Below, piece by piece: positions 53,936 through 63,979 of a stretch of 64,000 nt of DNA. Origin of the DNA: Guptibacillus algicola (lineage in GTDB: Bacteria > Bacillota > Bacilli > Bacillales > Guptibacillaceae). The first letter of the stretch is position 1. Each line of letters opens with the position of its first letter. Under the pieces are notes generated by a model, which ran no database searches, was not told where the DNA came from, and worked only from the letters and a program-made list of their open reading frames with translations. The stretch spans positions 1,195,215-1,259,214 of the forward strand of contig NZ_JAIVAF010000003.1 in the NCBI RefSeq assembly GCF_020171805.1, written 5' to 3'. A program made the position numbers and the translations under genes.

Positions 53936-54055
53936 CTATTTTTGTTGGACAATCTCGGAATCATCAAACAATTGAGCAGACTCGCTAATTTCACTCATAA
54001 CAACTACTGTTAATGCAATTACCAAAAAAAACAACACCATGATGACCTGTTTCAC
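53936..54055 (-). CDS. 39-aa membrane peptide
   Basis: A very short gene in the 400-base gap between cotD and the exonuclease. GTG 54055 has GGAGA about 8 bases upstream. The protein VKQVIMVLFFLVIALTVVV continues MSEISESAQLFDDSEIVQQK: one N-terminal helix and an acidic tail. The other frame through the same site ends quickly. Function unknown; a small membrane regulator or signal-peptide-like product are options. Confidence 0.5.
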   Translation of the reverse strand: MKQVIMVLFFLVIALTVVVMSEISESAQLFDDSEIVQQK

Positions 54056-54231
54056 TTTCCATCTCTCCATTACGTTATTACTGAATCGTGTTAATTCGCA
54101 GAATGTTTTTTCCTATTCAAAGTTACAACAAGATACGACAATTGTAAACGCAGAAAAGACAAGTTTTTGCATAGATTACGTCGAAATGAACATTATTATG
54201 CGCTTACCCGGGAAATGATTTATGTTCTTCA

Positions 54232-54954
54232 TTATTTCCTGCCAAAAACCAGGTTTTCTCGCTGTATTCGTTGCATTATTTCCTCATCTAGTGAATTCTC
54301 GACATCTAACTTATTAAACAGCTTCAAGCACAATTCCGCAGTCATCTTCGCATCATTCAATGCATGGTGCCTCTCATGACGCTCAATGTTCAATCTCCGT
54401 ATCAATGAATCGAGCTGGGGATTACCTGAAGGAAATACTTCTTTAGCTAAAGCTTCCGAATCTAAATAAGGAGGCAAATAGTCTGGAAGGTCCCATTTCT
54501 GAACGAGAGCTTGTAATACGTATACATCGAATTTCACGGGATGAGCAATAAGAGTTGTGCCCTCACTAAAGGAAATGAATTCTTCTAGCGCTTCAAGGAA
54601 AGACCATCCTGCTCTAATCTCTCCAATTGATAACCCTGTAAGTTGCCTAACAAACCTTGGAACTTTGTTAAAAGGCCGAACGATCCGATAGAATGACTCG
54701 TCCAAAATGCGACCTTCTACTAAATCAATCTTTACCGCTCCGATCGAAATGACTTCATCTCCGATCGCTGGATAGAATCCAGTCGTTTCTAAGTCAAACA
54801 CTGTGAAATAACGCAGACTCTCTGACTGATGTTGCGGTAACTTTTCTTGAAGCCGTTTATAGACAGGAGAATCAACTTCTTTTCTCATTTTCTTTTTCCA
54901 TTTTCGTCGATCAAATAAAACATATCGTAATAGTTTATATCCTATTGAAGGCAT
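54232..54954 (-). CDS. DnaQ-type 3'-5' exonuclease
   Basis: A 240-aa DEDDh exonuclease: FTVFDLETTGFYPAIGDEVISIGAV (DE motif), GTTLIAHPVKFDVYVLQAL (D) and RHHALNDAKMTAEL (H..D). These proteins trim DNA or RNA 3' ends; the neighbour with cNMP/CBS/DUF294 domains is the usual partner in other bacteria. The start ATG overlaps the upstream gene's end, with GGAG in its stop region. AT-rich, promoter within the partner gene or coupled translation. Confidence 0.9.
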   Translation of the reverse strand: MPSIGYKLLRYVLFDRRKWKKKMRKEVDSPVYKRLQEKLPQHQSESLRYFTVFDLETTGFYPAIGDEVISIGAVKIDLVEGRILDESFYRIVRPFNKVPRFVRQLTGLSIGEIRAGWSFLEALEEFISFSEGTTLIAHPVKFDVYVLQALVQKWDLPDYLPPYLDSEALAKEVFPSGNPQLDSLIRRLNIERHERHHALNDAKMTAELCLKLFNKLDVENSLDEEIMQRIQRENLVFGRK

Positions 54955-54956
54955 AG

Positions 54957-56861
54957 CTAAATACTCCGGTTTCTACGGAAGCTTAGTTCACTTACTTGTT
55001 GCATTCGCTTTGCAACGAGCAATGCTTCCCTCATTTTCCTTCTTTCTTCTTTATCCCATTCTTGAGGTTTAACGATATTTGTTATCTCAATATCCTTACT
55101 TAACTGATAGAGATTTTGCCTGATCCTAAAGCTATATAAGTAGTGAAGAGCTGTTTCAATATTTACTACATCACGATGATGAAAAATTTCCTTTCGCTTC
55201 AATTCATTTAGGCGTTTGATCGTATTCACTTCTTCAACGCCGTATTTCATAGCGAAAATTCGAATCCCATTTACGATTTGCATAATGGCGGACTTTTTCA
55301 AATCAAGCGTTTTTTCTTTTCCTCGCAGCTGCAGCTTTCCTATTGGATTCAACGGAACGCGAAAACGAATCGTATCCTTCATCAATAGCATTTGGAGAGT
55401 ATGAGCCTTTTTAATCCTGTCCGTAATGGAACGACGTAAACTTCTTGATAAATCAAAATCACCGTAGACTGGTCGAAAGTCCATAAAGATCGTAAAATTA
55501 CGGATTTCTTCTGCGTCCGTCTCTGTAATCCATCGATTTACCTCTTTTTTCCAATCGGTAAGCGATCGTCTCCATTTTGAGTTCTTCGCCATAATCCCGC
55601 CTGAACACTCTGGTAAACCACATTCAGTTAATCGTTCATTGATTTTAATCGTTAACTTACTAAAATAAGCGTCGATTTCATCTCTGTGAGAAAGATGCTC
55701 ATAATCATCGATAATCATGCCGTTGTCTTGATCTGTACTGAAGGCCTGCTCTTTTCTACCTTCACTTCCCATCACGATAAAACAATAATTTACAGGCGGT
55801 CTGCCGTGCCCTTCTCGAAGCATTTCCTTTTCGGCAAGGAGAATGACTCTTCTGTGGATCTCATCATTGTAATTAGACATCATCTCACAGATCTCATACC
55901 CTAGCGTATTTTCGTTTAGTAAATCCTCTATGAAAGAGTGGAATTCTTTATGATTTGGAGGAGAAAGACTTACTATTTCTTGAAGCTCTTTTGCTCTTGA
56001 GAGCCTATACGAAAGGTCAAGATAGGCTGACTCCTGTATACCTAGGAACGACTTAGCGGATACCATTCCTACGAGCTTATCTCGTTTCACCACAGGTAGA
56101 AGAGAGACTTTATGAAATTTCAAATAAGCCAGTGCTTCATAACTAAACGCATCTTCCTCAACGAGATTAGGATTTTGATACATCCACTTATGAATAGGAT
56201 CTTGAAAATCACCGTGAGTGAACGCGTTAAACAATTCGAGCGGCGTGACAGTTCCCATCACACTTTCTCGATCCTCGCTCACGATCACACCATCATAGTT
56301 GTTCGTTCTAAACAACTCTGCAGTTTCTAGAACGCTATAAGTCGGTGGAATCGTTACTTTTGAATCCATGATCGAACTCACTCTCGTACGATAAAGTGCG
56401 ATATTTTCCCCTTCTGTCTCACGATCTCGCTCTTGCTTGATCTCATCATAAAGACTCCTCATACGCTCACCGATCGTATCGAGAACGTTATGAGAAAACG
56501 CAGGGTTTTCCGTCATGATCTTAAGCATGACTTCCTTCTTAATTCGGATTACTTCACAATCATCGTTCGCTTGAACAGAAAACGTCATCGTCTCATCTGT
56601 AAGCATAATCATGAGTCCGATCAAATCCCCTGGATAATAAAAGCGCATCGTAGCCTGTTGACCATTCGATTTATGGACAATATTTTTTGCAATACCTGAC
56701 ACTAACAAATAGAGAGCATCTGCATCCTCATCTTCATGGTACAGAAATTGGCCCTTATGGTAGGTGGAGAAACGGGCTGAAGCGATTAACTCCTCAACTT
56801 CCGCATCGCTTAGCGAGTGAAAAGGTTCTTTTTTCTTTAGTACATCATAAAAGTCCTGCAT
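54957..56861 (-). CDS. Cyclic-nucleotide-binding / CBS / DUF294 nucleotidyltransferase-like protein
   Basis: A 634-aa multidomain regulator. Residues 10-130 form a cyclic-nucleotide-binding domain (YHEDEDADALYLLVSGIA, PGDLIGL); 165-285 a CBS pair; 310-440 a DUF294 nucleotidyltransferase domain with GSEGRKEQAFSTDQDNGMIID; 470-620 the DUF294 C-terminal part. Proteins of this make-up are thought to use a nucleotidyltransferase chemistry under cNMP/ATP control. It is coupled to the downstream DnaQ exonuclease gene (3 bases apart), a known gene pair. The upstream MrfB gene is 9 bases away, so all four genes may be one unit. Confidence 0.9.
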   Translation of the reverse strand: MQDFYDVLKKKEPFHSLSDAEVEELIASARFSTYHKGQFLYHEDEDADALYLLVSGIAKNIVHKSNGQQATMRFYYPGDLIGLMIMLTDETMTFSVQANDDCEVIRIKKEVMLKIMTENPAFSHNVLDTIGERMRSLYDEIKQERDRETEGENIALYRTRVSSIMDSKVTIPPTYSVLETAELFRTNNYDGVIVSEDRESVMGTVTPLELFNAFTHGDFQDPIHKWMYQNPNLVEEDAFSYEALAYLKFHKVSLLPVVKRDKLVGMVSAKSFLGIQESAYLDLSYRLSRAKELQEIVSLSPPNHKEFHSFIEDLLNENTLGYEICEMMSNYNDEIHRRVILLAEKEMLREGHGRPPVNYCFIVMGSEGRKEQAFSTDQDNGMIIDDYEHLSHRDEIDAYFSKLTIKINERLTECGLPECSGGIMAKNSKWRRSLTDWKKEVNRWITETDAEEIRNFTIFMDFRPVYGDFDLSRSLRRSITDRIKKAHTLQMLLMKDTIRFRVPLNPIGKLQLRGKEKTLDLKKSAIMQIVNGIRIFAMKYGVEEVNTIKRLNELKRKEIFHHRDVVNIETALHYLYSFRIRQNLYQLSKDIEITNIVKPQEWDKEERRKMREALLVAKRMQQVSELSFRRNRSI

Positions 56862-56870
56862 AATAACCTC

Positions 56871-58118
56871 CTACCGTTTGCGAGCTTCTTTCAGCTCTAA
56901 CCGTTCGATTCGTTTCATATAGTGATTCCGTTCTTCTTCTGCTTTATCTTTCATGATCCGCTTCTTGCTTTTCCATTTCTGATAGCCTGACAACGCATAA
57001 TGCAACGCCTGTTCATAGTCTTTCTCTTTATGCTCGTAATATTTAGCTAGCTCGATATCACACTCTTCATCGTTCGTGGATTGTGATAATTGGATCCATA
57101 TTGAGATTGCCCTTGCTAACTCTCCTTGCTTTTTGTAAATCATTGCGAGTGCTTTTTTTGCTTCTCGTTCATATTTCCCATTCATTGAGAGCTGATAAAG
57201 AGAAGCTGCATGATCATCTTCACCGATCGCTTCCCACCATCTCGCTGATTGGAACTGCTCACCAGCTGTTAAGAAATCCCCGCTGATGTCGAGTAGTAAA
57301 TTAGACAAGTGGATATAAAGGGTGATCAGTGAAAGGATATCTTCTTCGTTATGCTTCATGACGCTTGAGATTAAGTCAGGGTCAGGATCTTTCACAAACT
57401 CGAAATACAGCATTGGCGCTAAATAACCAGGTGTGTCTTCTTTACGAGTAAAATGAAGCTTCTGTTCCTCAACGTTCGAGAGTCTGACTGATTCCATATC
57501 ATTTTTCCAAAACCTTCGCGCACCATGGAGAAGGTCGAAATGACCGAATTGAGGGAGGTTAGGAACTTGTTCTCGAATAAGCGTATGTCTTGTTTTAACC
57601 TGTGGCCAGTCAAATGCCTTTCCGTTATACGTCACAAGGTTCTTCAAGTCTTGGACATCATCAAGGAAAGCTTTATACATCGGAACTTCTGCTCCTGGCC
57701 CAGGGAGAAAATACTGATTCATTGAAATACCTTCATTAGTATACTGACAATACCCTAGTAGAAAGATCGTATTCCCAACCCCTCCACCGAGACCTGTCGT
57801 TTCAGTATCAAAAAACAAGAGGTCATTAGGATTCAAATCCTTTGATGAGAGTGGATGAGTTCTATGAAAGTTGTTCCACCGCTCGATGACACACTCAAGC
57901 TCATTGAATACATAGCGACCATGCTTATGTTCCATCGGATATGTTTTCTTTCTGATCATGGCATACTCATCATCAAAGAAGAATGGTTCTGCATCAAGAC
58001 GTGACCATTTATCAAGATGAGGAACAGTAAGGCTAGTTTCCTTAGGCCTCACACCTTCTTTCTTTTCGTCAGTGTTTATATGGTTTTTCATTCGGTTTAG
58101 CTTCGCTTTAAGTGACAT
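56871..58118 (-). CDS. mrfB: Mitomycin repair exonuclease MrfB (YprB)
   Basis: A 415-aa RNase H-fold DEDDh-type metal-dependent exonuclease. Acidic motifs: LLFFDTETTGLGGGVGNTIF (residues about 100-119), YNGKAFDWPQV and HNEEDILSL, followed by a TPR-like helical C-terminal half (AREAKKALAMIYKKQGELARA). With MrfA it unlinks mitomycin C adducts in B. subtilis. ATG 58118 has AGGTGA 8 bases upstream; GTG three codons earlier overlaps that site. Confidence 0.9.
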   Translation of the reverse strand: MSLKAKLNRMKNHINTDEKKEGVRPKETSLTVPHLDKWSRLDAEPFFFDDEYAMIRKKTYPMEHKHGRYVFNELECVIERWNNFHRTHPLSSKDLNPNDLLFFDTETTGLGGGVGNTIFLLGYCQYTNEGISMNQYFLPGPGAEVPMYKAFLDDVQDLKNLVTYNGKAFDWPQVKTRHTLIREQVPNLPQFGHFDLLHGARRFWKNDMESVRLSNVEEQKLHFTRKEDTPGYLAPMLYFEFVKDPDPDLISSVMKHNEEDILSLITLYIHLSNLLLDISGDFLTAGEQFQSARWWEAIGEDDHAASLYQLSMNGKYEREAKKALAMIYKKQGELARAISIWIQLSQSTNDEECDIELAKYYEHKEKDYEQALHYALSGYQKWKSKKRIMKDKAEEERNHYMKRIERLELKEARKR

Positions 58119-58197
58119 ATACACGTTCACCTCTTACCTATTTAAGAGAGCAAAGAGTGGTCTTTCCAGTCACAAGTGTCGCTAAACACAGGAACCG

Positions 58198-60456
58198 TCA
58201 CTCTTCAATCAGTCTTCTTAATAATTTCATACTCAGTTCTTTTGCATGACTTGCCTCATGCTCTGTTCCGATGCATGCAGGACAACCGTCCTCACACGGA
58301 CATTGCTTGATAAGATTCTCGGCTGATCTTATCAGTTCTTCAAATCGTTTATACAATTCATCTGAAAGGCCAATACCACCAGGATAACGATCATAAAGAA
58401 AGATCGTAGGTAGATTGTTATGTGTCGCTTTGATTTGTGGAACGACGTGAACATCGTTTTGGTCACACATAACGAGTACAGGAACGACATGTTTGATCAC
58501 GTTTGAAATTCCAGAAAGAACTTGTTCCATCGTTTTCGTTCCAAGCTGATCTTTGTCTTCCTTCAAACTAACCCAAGTAGAGGTTGTGTGGAGCTCTTCT
58601 TCAGGAAGGTGGATTGGTCCAGAACCAATATTTTCAAACGTACTCATCTTGATTTTCTTGAAAATAGTCGGCATCGCATTTACTGTAACATCACCAAAGC
58701 CAACAGTAGATGTATCGTGCTCACTAAGCTTGTCTTCTTCTAGAACTTTCAAGCTAACTGCAAGGTTCGCATCAGTAAAATATTCCACATCAACTTGACG
58801 CACATAAGCTTTCTTTTCGTCCCAATCTAATTCCTCTACTTGATATTGAATCCCTTGATGTAAATATATCGCTTCATCATGTAGTAGCGTCATGGCACTA
58901 AACCGGTCCATTTCTCCGATTACAGTATGATCGGCAACATTCGACTGGTCGATAATAATCACATTCTCCTGTGATGCAGACCTAAGACTGATGTTGTGAG
59001 CCGGAAACGAATCGTTCATCCAAAAGTACTTATCGCCTCGATGATGCAACAGATTCTCCTCAGCAAGATATTCTAGTATTTCCTCTACTTCCATCGAACC
59101 AAATCGATCGTCTATTTTAAAAGGAAGTTCATAGGCTGCGCACTTGACGTGATCAACAAGAATCACTAAGTTATCAGGATTTATTCGTGCAGATTCAGCA
59201 GGACGATCAAAGAAATACTCTGGGTGCTGTACAATGTACTGATCGATTGGAGTAGATCCAGCGACCATCACGATCAGCGATTCCTTTTCTCTCCGACCAG
59301 CTCTTCCAGCTTGTTGCCAAGTACTTGCAACACTACCTGGATAACCCGTCATCACACAAACTTGCAGTTGTCCGATATCAACCCCAAGTTCGAGCGCGTT
59401 TGTACTTACGACGCCCATAATGTCGCCACTACGAAGACCACGCTCAATTTCTCTTCTTTGTTTTGGTAGATAGCCCCCTCGGTAACCTCTTATCGATTTA
59501 GGTCCAATATCTTTTTTCACAAGTTCTTGTAAGTGGCTTAATATGATTTCAACCCGAACGCGACTTTTCGCAAAAACAATCGTTTGAATCTTGTTTTGCA
59601 AAAAGTCCTTTGCGATGCGATTTACTTCAACCGTAGCACTTCTTCTTATATTTAATGGCTGATTCACAATAGGAGGGTTATAAAACACAAAATGTTTTCG
59701 ACCTCTAGGTGCCCCGTTGTTTTCAATAAGAAACATGTTTTCTTCAGTCAACTGCTCAGCAAGCTCTTTTGGATTTGCGATTGTTGCAGACGTACAAATA
59801 AAAATGGGATCACTGCCATAGAAATTGCAAATTCGCTTCAATCGCCTTATTACATTCGCAACATGACTCCCAAACACGCCTTTGTACGTATGAAGTTCGT
59901 CGATCACGATATATTTTAGATTCTCAAATAAAGAAACCCATTTCGTGTGATGTGGAAGAATAGCAGAGTGTAACATATCTGGGTTCGTTATCACGATATG
60001 ACCTGCTTTTCTTACGACCTGTCTAATATTTGGAGCGGTGTCTCCGTCATATGTGTAGCTCTTTATATCGATCCCCATGTCATCAATCATTTCTGTCAGT
60101 TCACTACGCTGATCCTGCGCCAGAGCTTTTGTTGGAAATAAGTATAGCGCACGGCTATTCTCGTCTTCAGCGATCGACTGTAGCACAGGAAGATTGTAAC
60201 AGAGGGTTTTCCCAGAAGCTGTAGGCGTAACAGCTACAATACTATTACCGTTCTTCACCTCATTATAAGCGTCATACTGGTGGGTATAGAGCTGTTCGAT
60301 CCCTCTTTCACTAAGGGCATTTTTAATTCTATGATCAAGGGAACCAGGCATCTCTCTCATCTTGGCAGGTTTTGGTTCAATCTCATGCCAATGAGCTATG
60401 TTTTCATCTTGCTTTAATTCATGTATTAATGTTTCTAACGTTTGTTTTCGGTTCAT
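58198..60456 (-). CDS. mrfA: Mitomycin repair helicase MrfA (YprA)
   Basis: A 752-aa superfamily 2 helicase with the Mrf signature: Walker A VTPTASGKT (about residue 72), DELHTYKG box, QAGRAGRREKESL motif VI, and a C-terminal zinc-binding/DUF1998 part with CPCEDGCPACIG (four cysteines) followed by GTEHEASHA. MrfA translocates on DNA and works with MrfB in mitomycin C repair in B. subtilis. ATG 60456 has GAGGTGA upstream; 17 extra residues in the longer frame lack one. Confidence 0.93.
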   Translation of the reverse strand: MNRKQTLETLIHELKQDENIAHWHEIEPKPAKMREMPGSLDHRIKNALSERGIEQLYTHQYDAYNEVKNGNSIVAVTPTASGKTLCYNLPVLQSIAEDENSRALYLFPTKALAQDQRSELTEMIDDMGIDIKSYTYDGDTAPNIRQVVRKAGHIVITNPDMLHSAILPHHTKWVSLFENLKYIVIDELHTYKGVFGSHVANVIRRLKRICNFYGSDPIFICTSATIANPKELAEQLTEENMFLIENNGAPRGRKHFVFYNPPIVNQPLNIRRSATVEVNRIAKDFLQNKIQTIVFAKSRVRVEIILSHLQELVKKDIGPKSIRGYRGGYLPKQRREIERGLRSGDIMGVVSTNALELGVDIGQLQVCVMTGYPGSVASTWQQAGRAGRREKESLIVMVAGSTPIDQYIVQHPEYFFDRPAESARINPDNLVILVDHVKCAAYELPFKIDDRFGSMEVEEILEYLAEENLLHHRGDKYFWMNDSFPAHNISLRSASQENVIIIDQSNVADHTVIGEMDRFSAMTLLHDEAIYLHQGIQYQVEELDWDEKKAYVRQVDVEYFTDANLAVSLKVLEEDKLSEHDTSTVGFGDVTVNAMPTIFKKIKMSTFENIGSGPIHLPEEELHTTSTWVSLKEDKDQLGTKTMEQVLSGISNVIKHVVPVLVMCDQNDVHVVPQIKATHNNLPTIFLYDRYPGGIGLSDELYKRFEELIRSAENLIKQCPCEDGCPACIGTEHEASHAKELSMKLLRRLIEE

Positions 60457-60529
60457 CGCTCTCACCTCATATGTTCTATGCCTATTGTAGCGAATGTCTG
60501 TTTGCAATTCTACCTATATGCAATAGAAA

Positions 60530-60548
60530 AAGAGGCCATGCGCCTCTT
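60530..60548 (-). terminator. Terminator of the YcgL nucleotidyltransferase gene
   Basis: Seven-base-pair stem AAGAGGC / GCCTCTT followed on the minus strand by TTTTTC, 45 bases past the stop. Confidence 0.75.
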
Positions 60549-60592
60549 CTTTACAATCTCCATTCGGTTCTATATGGTAGAAAGCCTCTTCA

Positions 60593-61324
60593 TCAATCTT
60601 CAATTAACTTTCGATATATACGATCGATCTTCTCTTTATCGATTTCATTTTTATCTAATAACCCTTTTGCTTTATTTTCATAACCCTTTAGAACTGTCTC
60701 AATATAACTCAAAACGGGTTCAGGATTCCGTATTGGTTTTCGATTTAACAGATCATAACTATACATTTTAATTTCCTCTGGTATGTTTGTTGTTTCCAAA
60801 AGAGCGGTGAGATTCATTTCAGGCATGGTTTCTTCAACAGATATCCATTGTACAAGTAAAAGTGACTTCAGAGCATACAACAAATGCTTTTGATTTGCTG
60901 TTTTTCTGAAACTCTTACAATTCCCTTTTCCCAACTTAACATAGTGAAATAAAATCGGTTTTACCTTTATCAACTCAGTAGCAAGAGTTCGGACTGGGAG
61001 AAACTTAGCACTTTCTTTGTAAATGATCTGTGAATGCAGCCATTCTAAAAGTGTAGGGTTCGATTTGCTTAGGAGCCAAAGCGTTTTCTTGATGTCCCAT
61101 CCATGCAGTTCGATGTCTCCGATCGTGCTTTCAATAACGTCTCTTTTATCAAAAAGTGAAAGGTACCACTCTCTTGGATGAGTATAAATGAACCTTACAT
61201 CATAATCGCTATGTTCTGACTCATACCCAAAAGCGCGACTTCCCGCTTCGCATGCATATAAAATCTCAACATTTCTCTCATGTTCTATGGAACGTAATGC
61301 TTTCTTAATCTTTTCCATCACCAT
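60593..61324 (-). CDS. YcgL-type nucleotidyltransferase-superfamily protein
   Basis: A 243-aa Pol-beta-like nucleotidyltransferase: ACEAGSRAFGYESEHSDYDVRFIYTHP (residues about 25-52, with the key GSRAFG and SDYDVRF), TIGDIELHGWDIKK and a helical C-terminal half HYVKLGKGNCKSFRKTANQKHLLYALKSLLLVQWI. The family is known as YcgL/DUF4111-related; members are linked to RNA repair or toxin-antitoxin AMP transfer, but no antitoxin is adjacent. ATG 61324 or 61318 are both possible; spacing to AAGGTGG favours the second slightly. Confidence 0.82.
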   Translation of the reverse strand: MVMEKIKKALRSIEHERNVEILYACEAGSRAFGYESEHSDYDVRFIYTHPREWYLSLFDKRDVIESTIGDIELHGWDIKKTLWLLSKSNPTLLEWLHSQIIYKESAKFLPVRTLATELIKVKPILFHYVKLGKGNCKSFRKTANQKHLLYALKSLLLVQWISVEETMPEMNLTALLETTNIPEEIKMYSYDLLNRKPIRNPEPVLSYIETVLKGYENKAKGLLDKNEIDKEKIDRIYRKLIED

Positions 61325-61336
61325 ACCACCTTAAGA

Positions 61337-61368
61337 AAAGCTACCAGGATCGGCTCCCGGTAGCTTTT
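61337..61368 (-). terminator. Terminator of the YyaL-like gene
   Basis: Ten-base-pair stem AAAAGCTACC / GGTAGCTTTT with an inner GG/CC pairing and T-run on the minus strand. Confidence 0.85.
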
Positions 61369-61369
61369 T

Positions 61370-63433
61370 CTACTTCAGTTTATTCATAATTTGATCGATA
61401 TCCGCTGTTGGCATACCACAAGTAAAATTCTCACATAGATAAACCATTGTTTCATTTCGCTTCTCAAACTCTGAAGCAAATGCAGCAGTTTCCCGTAATT
61501 CAGAAGGATTATCGGTCATGTGGGTAGTGAGCTCTGGCAAAAATGAACGTTGGAAAAACTGCTGGATCTTCTTCGTCTGATCATTTTCTAATTCCCCAAT
61601 GACAACCGCTTCCTTTGGAGAAGAAATCGTAAGAAGCTTGCTCATTAAGAAATACGCATGACCGCTCGGATAAGATGACACATCTCCTGCGAATGCTGTA
61701 AACATCTTATTGCTCCACTCCTCATACTCCGTTTCACCAGTAAGCTTCGCTAGACGGAGAAGTTGAAGCGCTGCAACGCTGTTTCCTGATGGTAGTGCGC
61801 CGTCATGAACATCTTTTGGTCTTGCGATCAACTTGTCCGCATCATGCCCATAAAGGAAGAAACCGCCACTTTCTTCATCCCAAAAAAAACGATACATATC
61901 GTCTGCCAACCGCTTTGCTTTTTGTAGATGAACCGGGTCATATGTCGCTTCATAGAGCTCAATCAGCGCCCATAAACCATAAGCATAATCATCATGAAAT
62001 GCTTTAAACTTCACTTCACCATCTCTGTATCTCGCCATTAGACGATCGTTTTCTACTAGGTTTTCTTCTATGAAAGCGTAAGCACGTTCCGCATAATGCT
62101 TGTAATCATCGTTATTGAATACTTTGCCAGCTTTTGAAAATGCAGCGATCATAAGCATGTTCCAGCTAGTCAAAATCTTATCATCTTTGTGAGGATGAAT
62201 ACGCTTTTCACGTTCTTCGAACAGTTTTTCATGTGCTGTGCTAAGCATTTCACGGTATCCTTCTTCAGTATAACCATATTCCTTTGCTAGCCTTCTTACA
62301 TTTGTCTTTATGAGGTTCGGTATATTTCGTCCTTCAAAGTTACCATTTTCCGTAATATCGTACGTTTTGGCGTATAAGTCTCCTAATTCATCACCTAGGA
62401 TAGAAATCACTTCTTCTTTTGACCACACGTAGAATTTACCTTCTTCGCCCTCCGAATCAGCATCTTCGGCAGAATAAAACGCACCTTCACTTGACGTCAT
62501 ATCTCGCTTCACGTACTCAAGGACGTTCTCTGCGATTTCCTTATAACGTTCGTTCTTAGTCACTTGATAGCCTTCAGTATATGCGATTGCGAGCATCGCA
62601 TTGTCATAAAGCATCTTCTCGAAATGTGGGACAAGCCATTCTTGGTCGACTGAATAACGAGCGAAACCATAGCCGACATGATCATAAATCCCGCCGTTCG
62701 CCATACCATCGAGCGTTCTCGTCACCATTGTAGACGCTAGTTCATTGTCAAACGTACGAGCATACCGTAACAAGTACATCAACATGTGTGGCGAAGGGAA
62801 TTTAGGTGTCGTGCCAAACCCACCAAAAATAGTATCGAACATATTCTGCATTTGATCAAAGCTTTTATGAAGAGGTTCTTCCGTAAGAGCCGTTCCTTCT
62901 GACCTCATCCGTTCTTGCAGGGACAGCGTGATCTTATCACCGATTCTGGTGATTTTATCAGGGTTCGTTTTATACTGTTCTGAAAGCTGCAAAATCGCAT
63001 CTTTGAACCCTGGAATATTATAACGGCTTTCTTTAGGAAAGTACGTGCCCGCATAAAACGGCTTTTGATCCGGAGTCACAAATACATTCAACGGCCAGCC
63101 TCCCTGTCCCGTCAATCCCTGACAAACCTTCATATAAATTGAATCGATGTCCGGTCGTTCTTCTCGGTCTACTTTAATCGCTACAAAGCGTTCATTCAAT
63201 AGCTTTGCCGTTTCCTCATCCTCAAAGCTTTCGCGCTCCATCACGTGACACCAATGACAGGTCGAGTAGCCTATAGATACCAGTACAGGCTTATTTTCCT
63301 TCTTCGCTTTTTCAAACGCTTCTTCTCCCCAAGGATACCAATCGACGGGGTTATGTGCATGTTGTAATAAATACGGTGACTTTTCTTCGATCAACTTATT
63401 CACATACGTGTACCCTTTCTCTTCTTCACTCAT
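61370..63433 (-). CDS. YyaL/DUF255 thioredoxin-like and alpha-barrel protein
   Basis: A 687-aa protein of the SSP411/YyaL family: [43 protein letters not shown] (quoted in part as [15 protein letters not shown]), then the redox motif [26 protein letters not shown], and a glycosidase-like alpha-barrel from about residue 200 with [16 protein letters not shown] and [11 protein letters not shown]. Function is poorly known. ATG 63433 has GGGAGGTGA 4 bases upstream; 40 extra residues in the longer frame do not. Single gene. Confidence 0.93.
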   Translation of the reverse strand: MSEEEKGYTYVNKLIEEKSPYLLQHAHNPVDWYPWGEEAFEKAKKENKPVLVSIGYSTCHWCHVMERESFEDEETAKLLNERFVAIKVDREERPDIDSIYMKVCQGLTGQGGWPLNVFVTPDQKPFYAGTYFPKESRYNIPGFKDAILQLSEQYKTNPDKITRIGDKITLSLQERMRSEGTALTEEPLHKSFDQMQNMFDTIFGGFGTTPKFPSPHMLMYLLRYARTFDNELASTMVTRTLDGMANGGIYDHVGYGFARYSVDQEWLVPHFEKMLYDNAMLAIAYTEGYQVTKNERYKEIAENVLEYVKRDMTSSEGAFYSAEDADSEGEEGKFYVWSKEEVISILGDELGDLYAKTYDITENGNFEGRNIPNLIKTNVRRLAKEYGYTEEGYREMLSTAHEKLFEEREKRIHPHKDDKILTSWNMLMIAAFSKAGKVFNNDDYKHYAERAYAFIEENLVENDRLMARYRDGEVKFKAFHDDYAYGLWALIELYEATYDPVHLQKAKRLADDMYRFFWDEESGGFFLYGHDADKLIARPKDVHDGALPSGNSVAALQLLRLAKLTGETEYEEWSNKMFTAFAGDVSSYPSGHAYFLMSKLLTISSPKEAVVIGELENDQTKKIQQFFQRSFLPELTTHMTDNPSELRETAAFASEFEKRNETMVYLCENFTCGMPTADIDQIMNKLK

Positions 63434-63580
63434 ACCTTCACCTCCCAAAGTTTTAGTAGACATTATAAGTGTATCAAGAAAACGAAATGATGAAAAAGCT
63501 GAACTTGCCAATTTTTTCTTAAAGATGATGAGCATGTCCTCCACCTCATGCATACTCTATTATGTAAGGAGGTGCTACCC

Positions 63581-63853
63581 TTGAAGAATAATCAACCCTA
63601 TATAAAGAGACTATCAAAGCGTCCTCGTCTTGCCGGAGACCGCTCTTGTTCATATAGACCTGATACAGGCGGAGAAAGTACAAGCGCAGGAGACTGCTCA
63701 AGATTTTGTTCATCCGTTTGTCGTAGGTTATTTCCTTTAAGCTTTAATCAATGTGTGAGAGATTGCCAATCATGTCAAACTGGACTACTCTTTGAAACTG
63801 ATGAAGAGTACCTAGAAGATGACGACGATGATGATGATAGAGACGAAGATTAA
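63581..63853 (+). CDS. Cys-rich protein with poly-Asp tail
   Basis: A 90-aa protein I do not recognise. TTG 63581 has GGAGGTG 6 bases upstream. It is basic at first (KRLSKRPRLAGDR), then has eight Cys in the middle (CSYRP, DCSRFCSSVC, QCVRDCQSC), then an acidic tail EEYLEDDDDDDDRDED. No signal peptide. Such composition is often seen in spore coat or metal-binding proteins. It is divergent from the YyaL-like gene and is followed by a strong double hairpin terminator. Confidence 0.55.
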   Translation: MKNNQPYIKRLSKRPRLAGDRSCSYRPDTGGESTSAGDCSRFCSSVCRRLFPLSFNQCVRDCQSCQTGLLFETDEEYLEDDDDDDDRDED

Positions 63854-63857
63854 TAAC

Positions 63858-63910
63858 AAAAGTCACCTACTCGGTGACTTTTCAGGTTGTCGAGAAAGTC
63901 TCGACAACCT
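63858..63910 (+). terminator. Tandem hairpin terminator
   Basis: First stem AAAAGTCACC / GGTGACTTTT, second 12-base-pair stem AGGTTGTCGAGA / TCTCGACAACCT followed by ATTTTTTT. Confidence 0.93.
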
Positions 63911-63979
63911 ATTTTTTTGCCTTTTTTTATCTCGCCCTTTTGTTAAGCTAGAGATAGATTCTTTTTAGGCGGTGATGTA

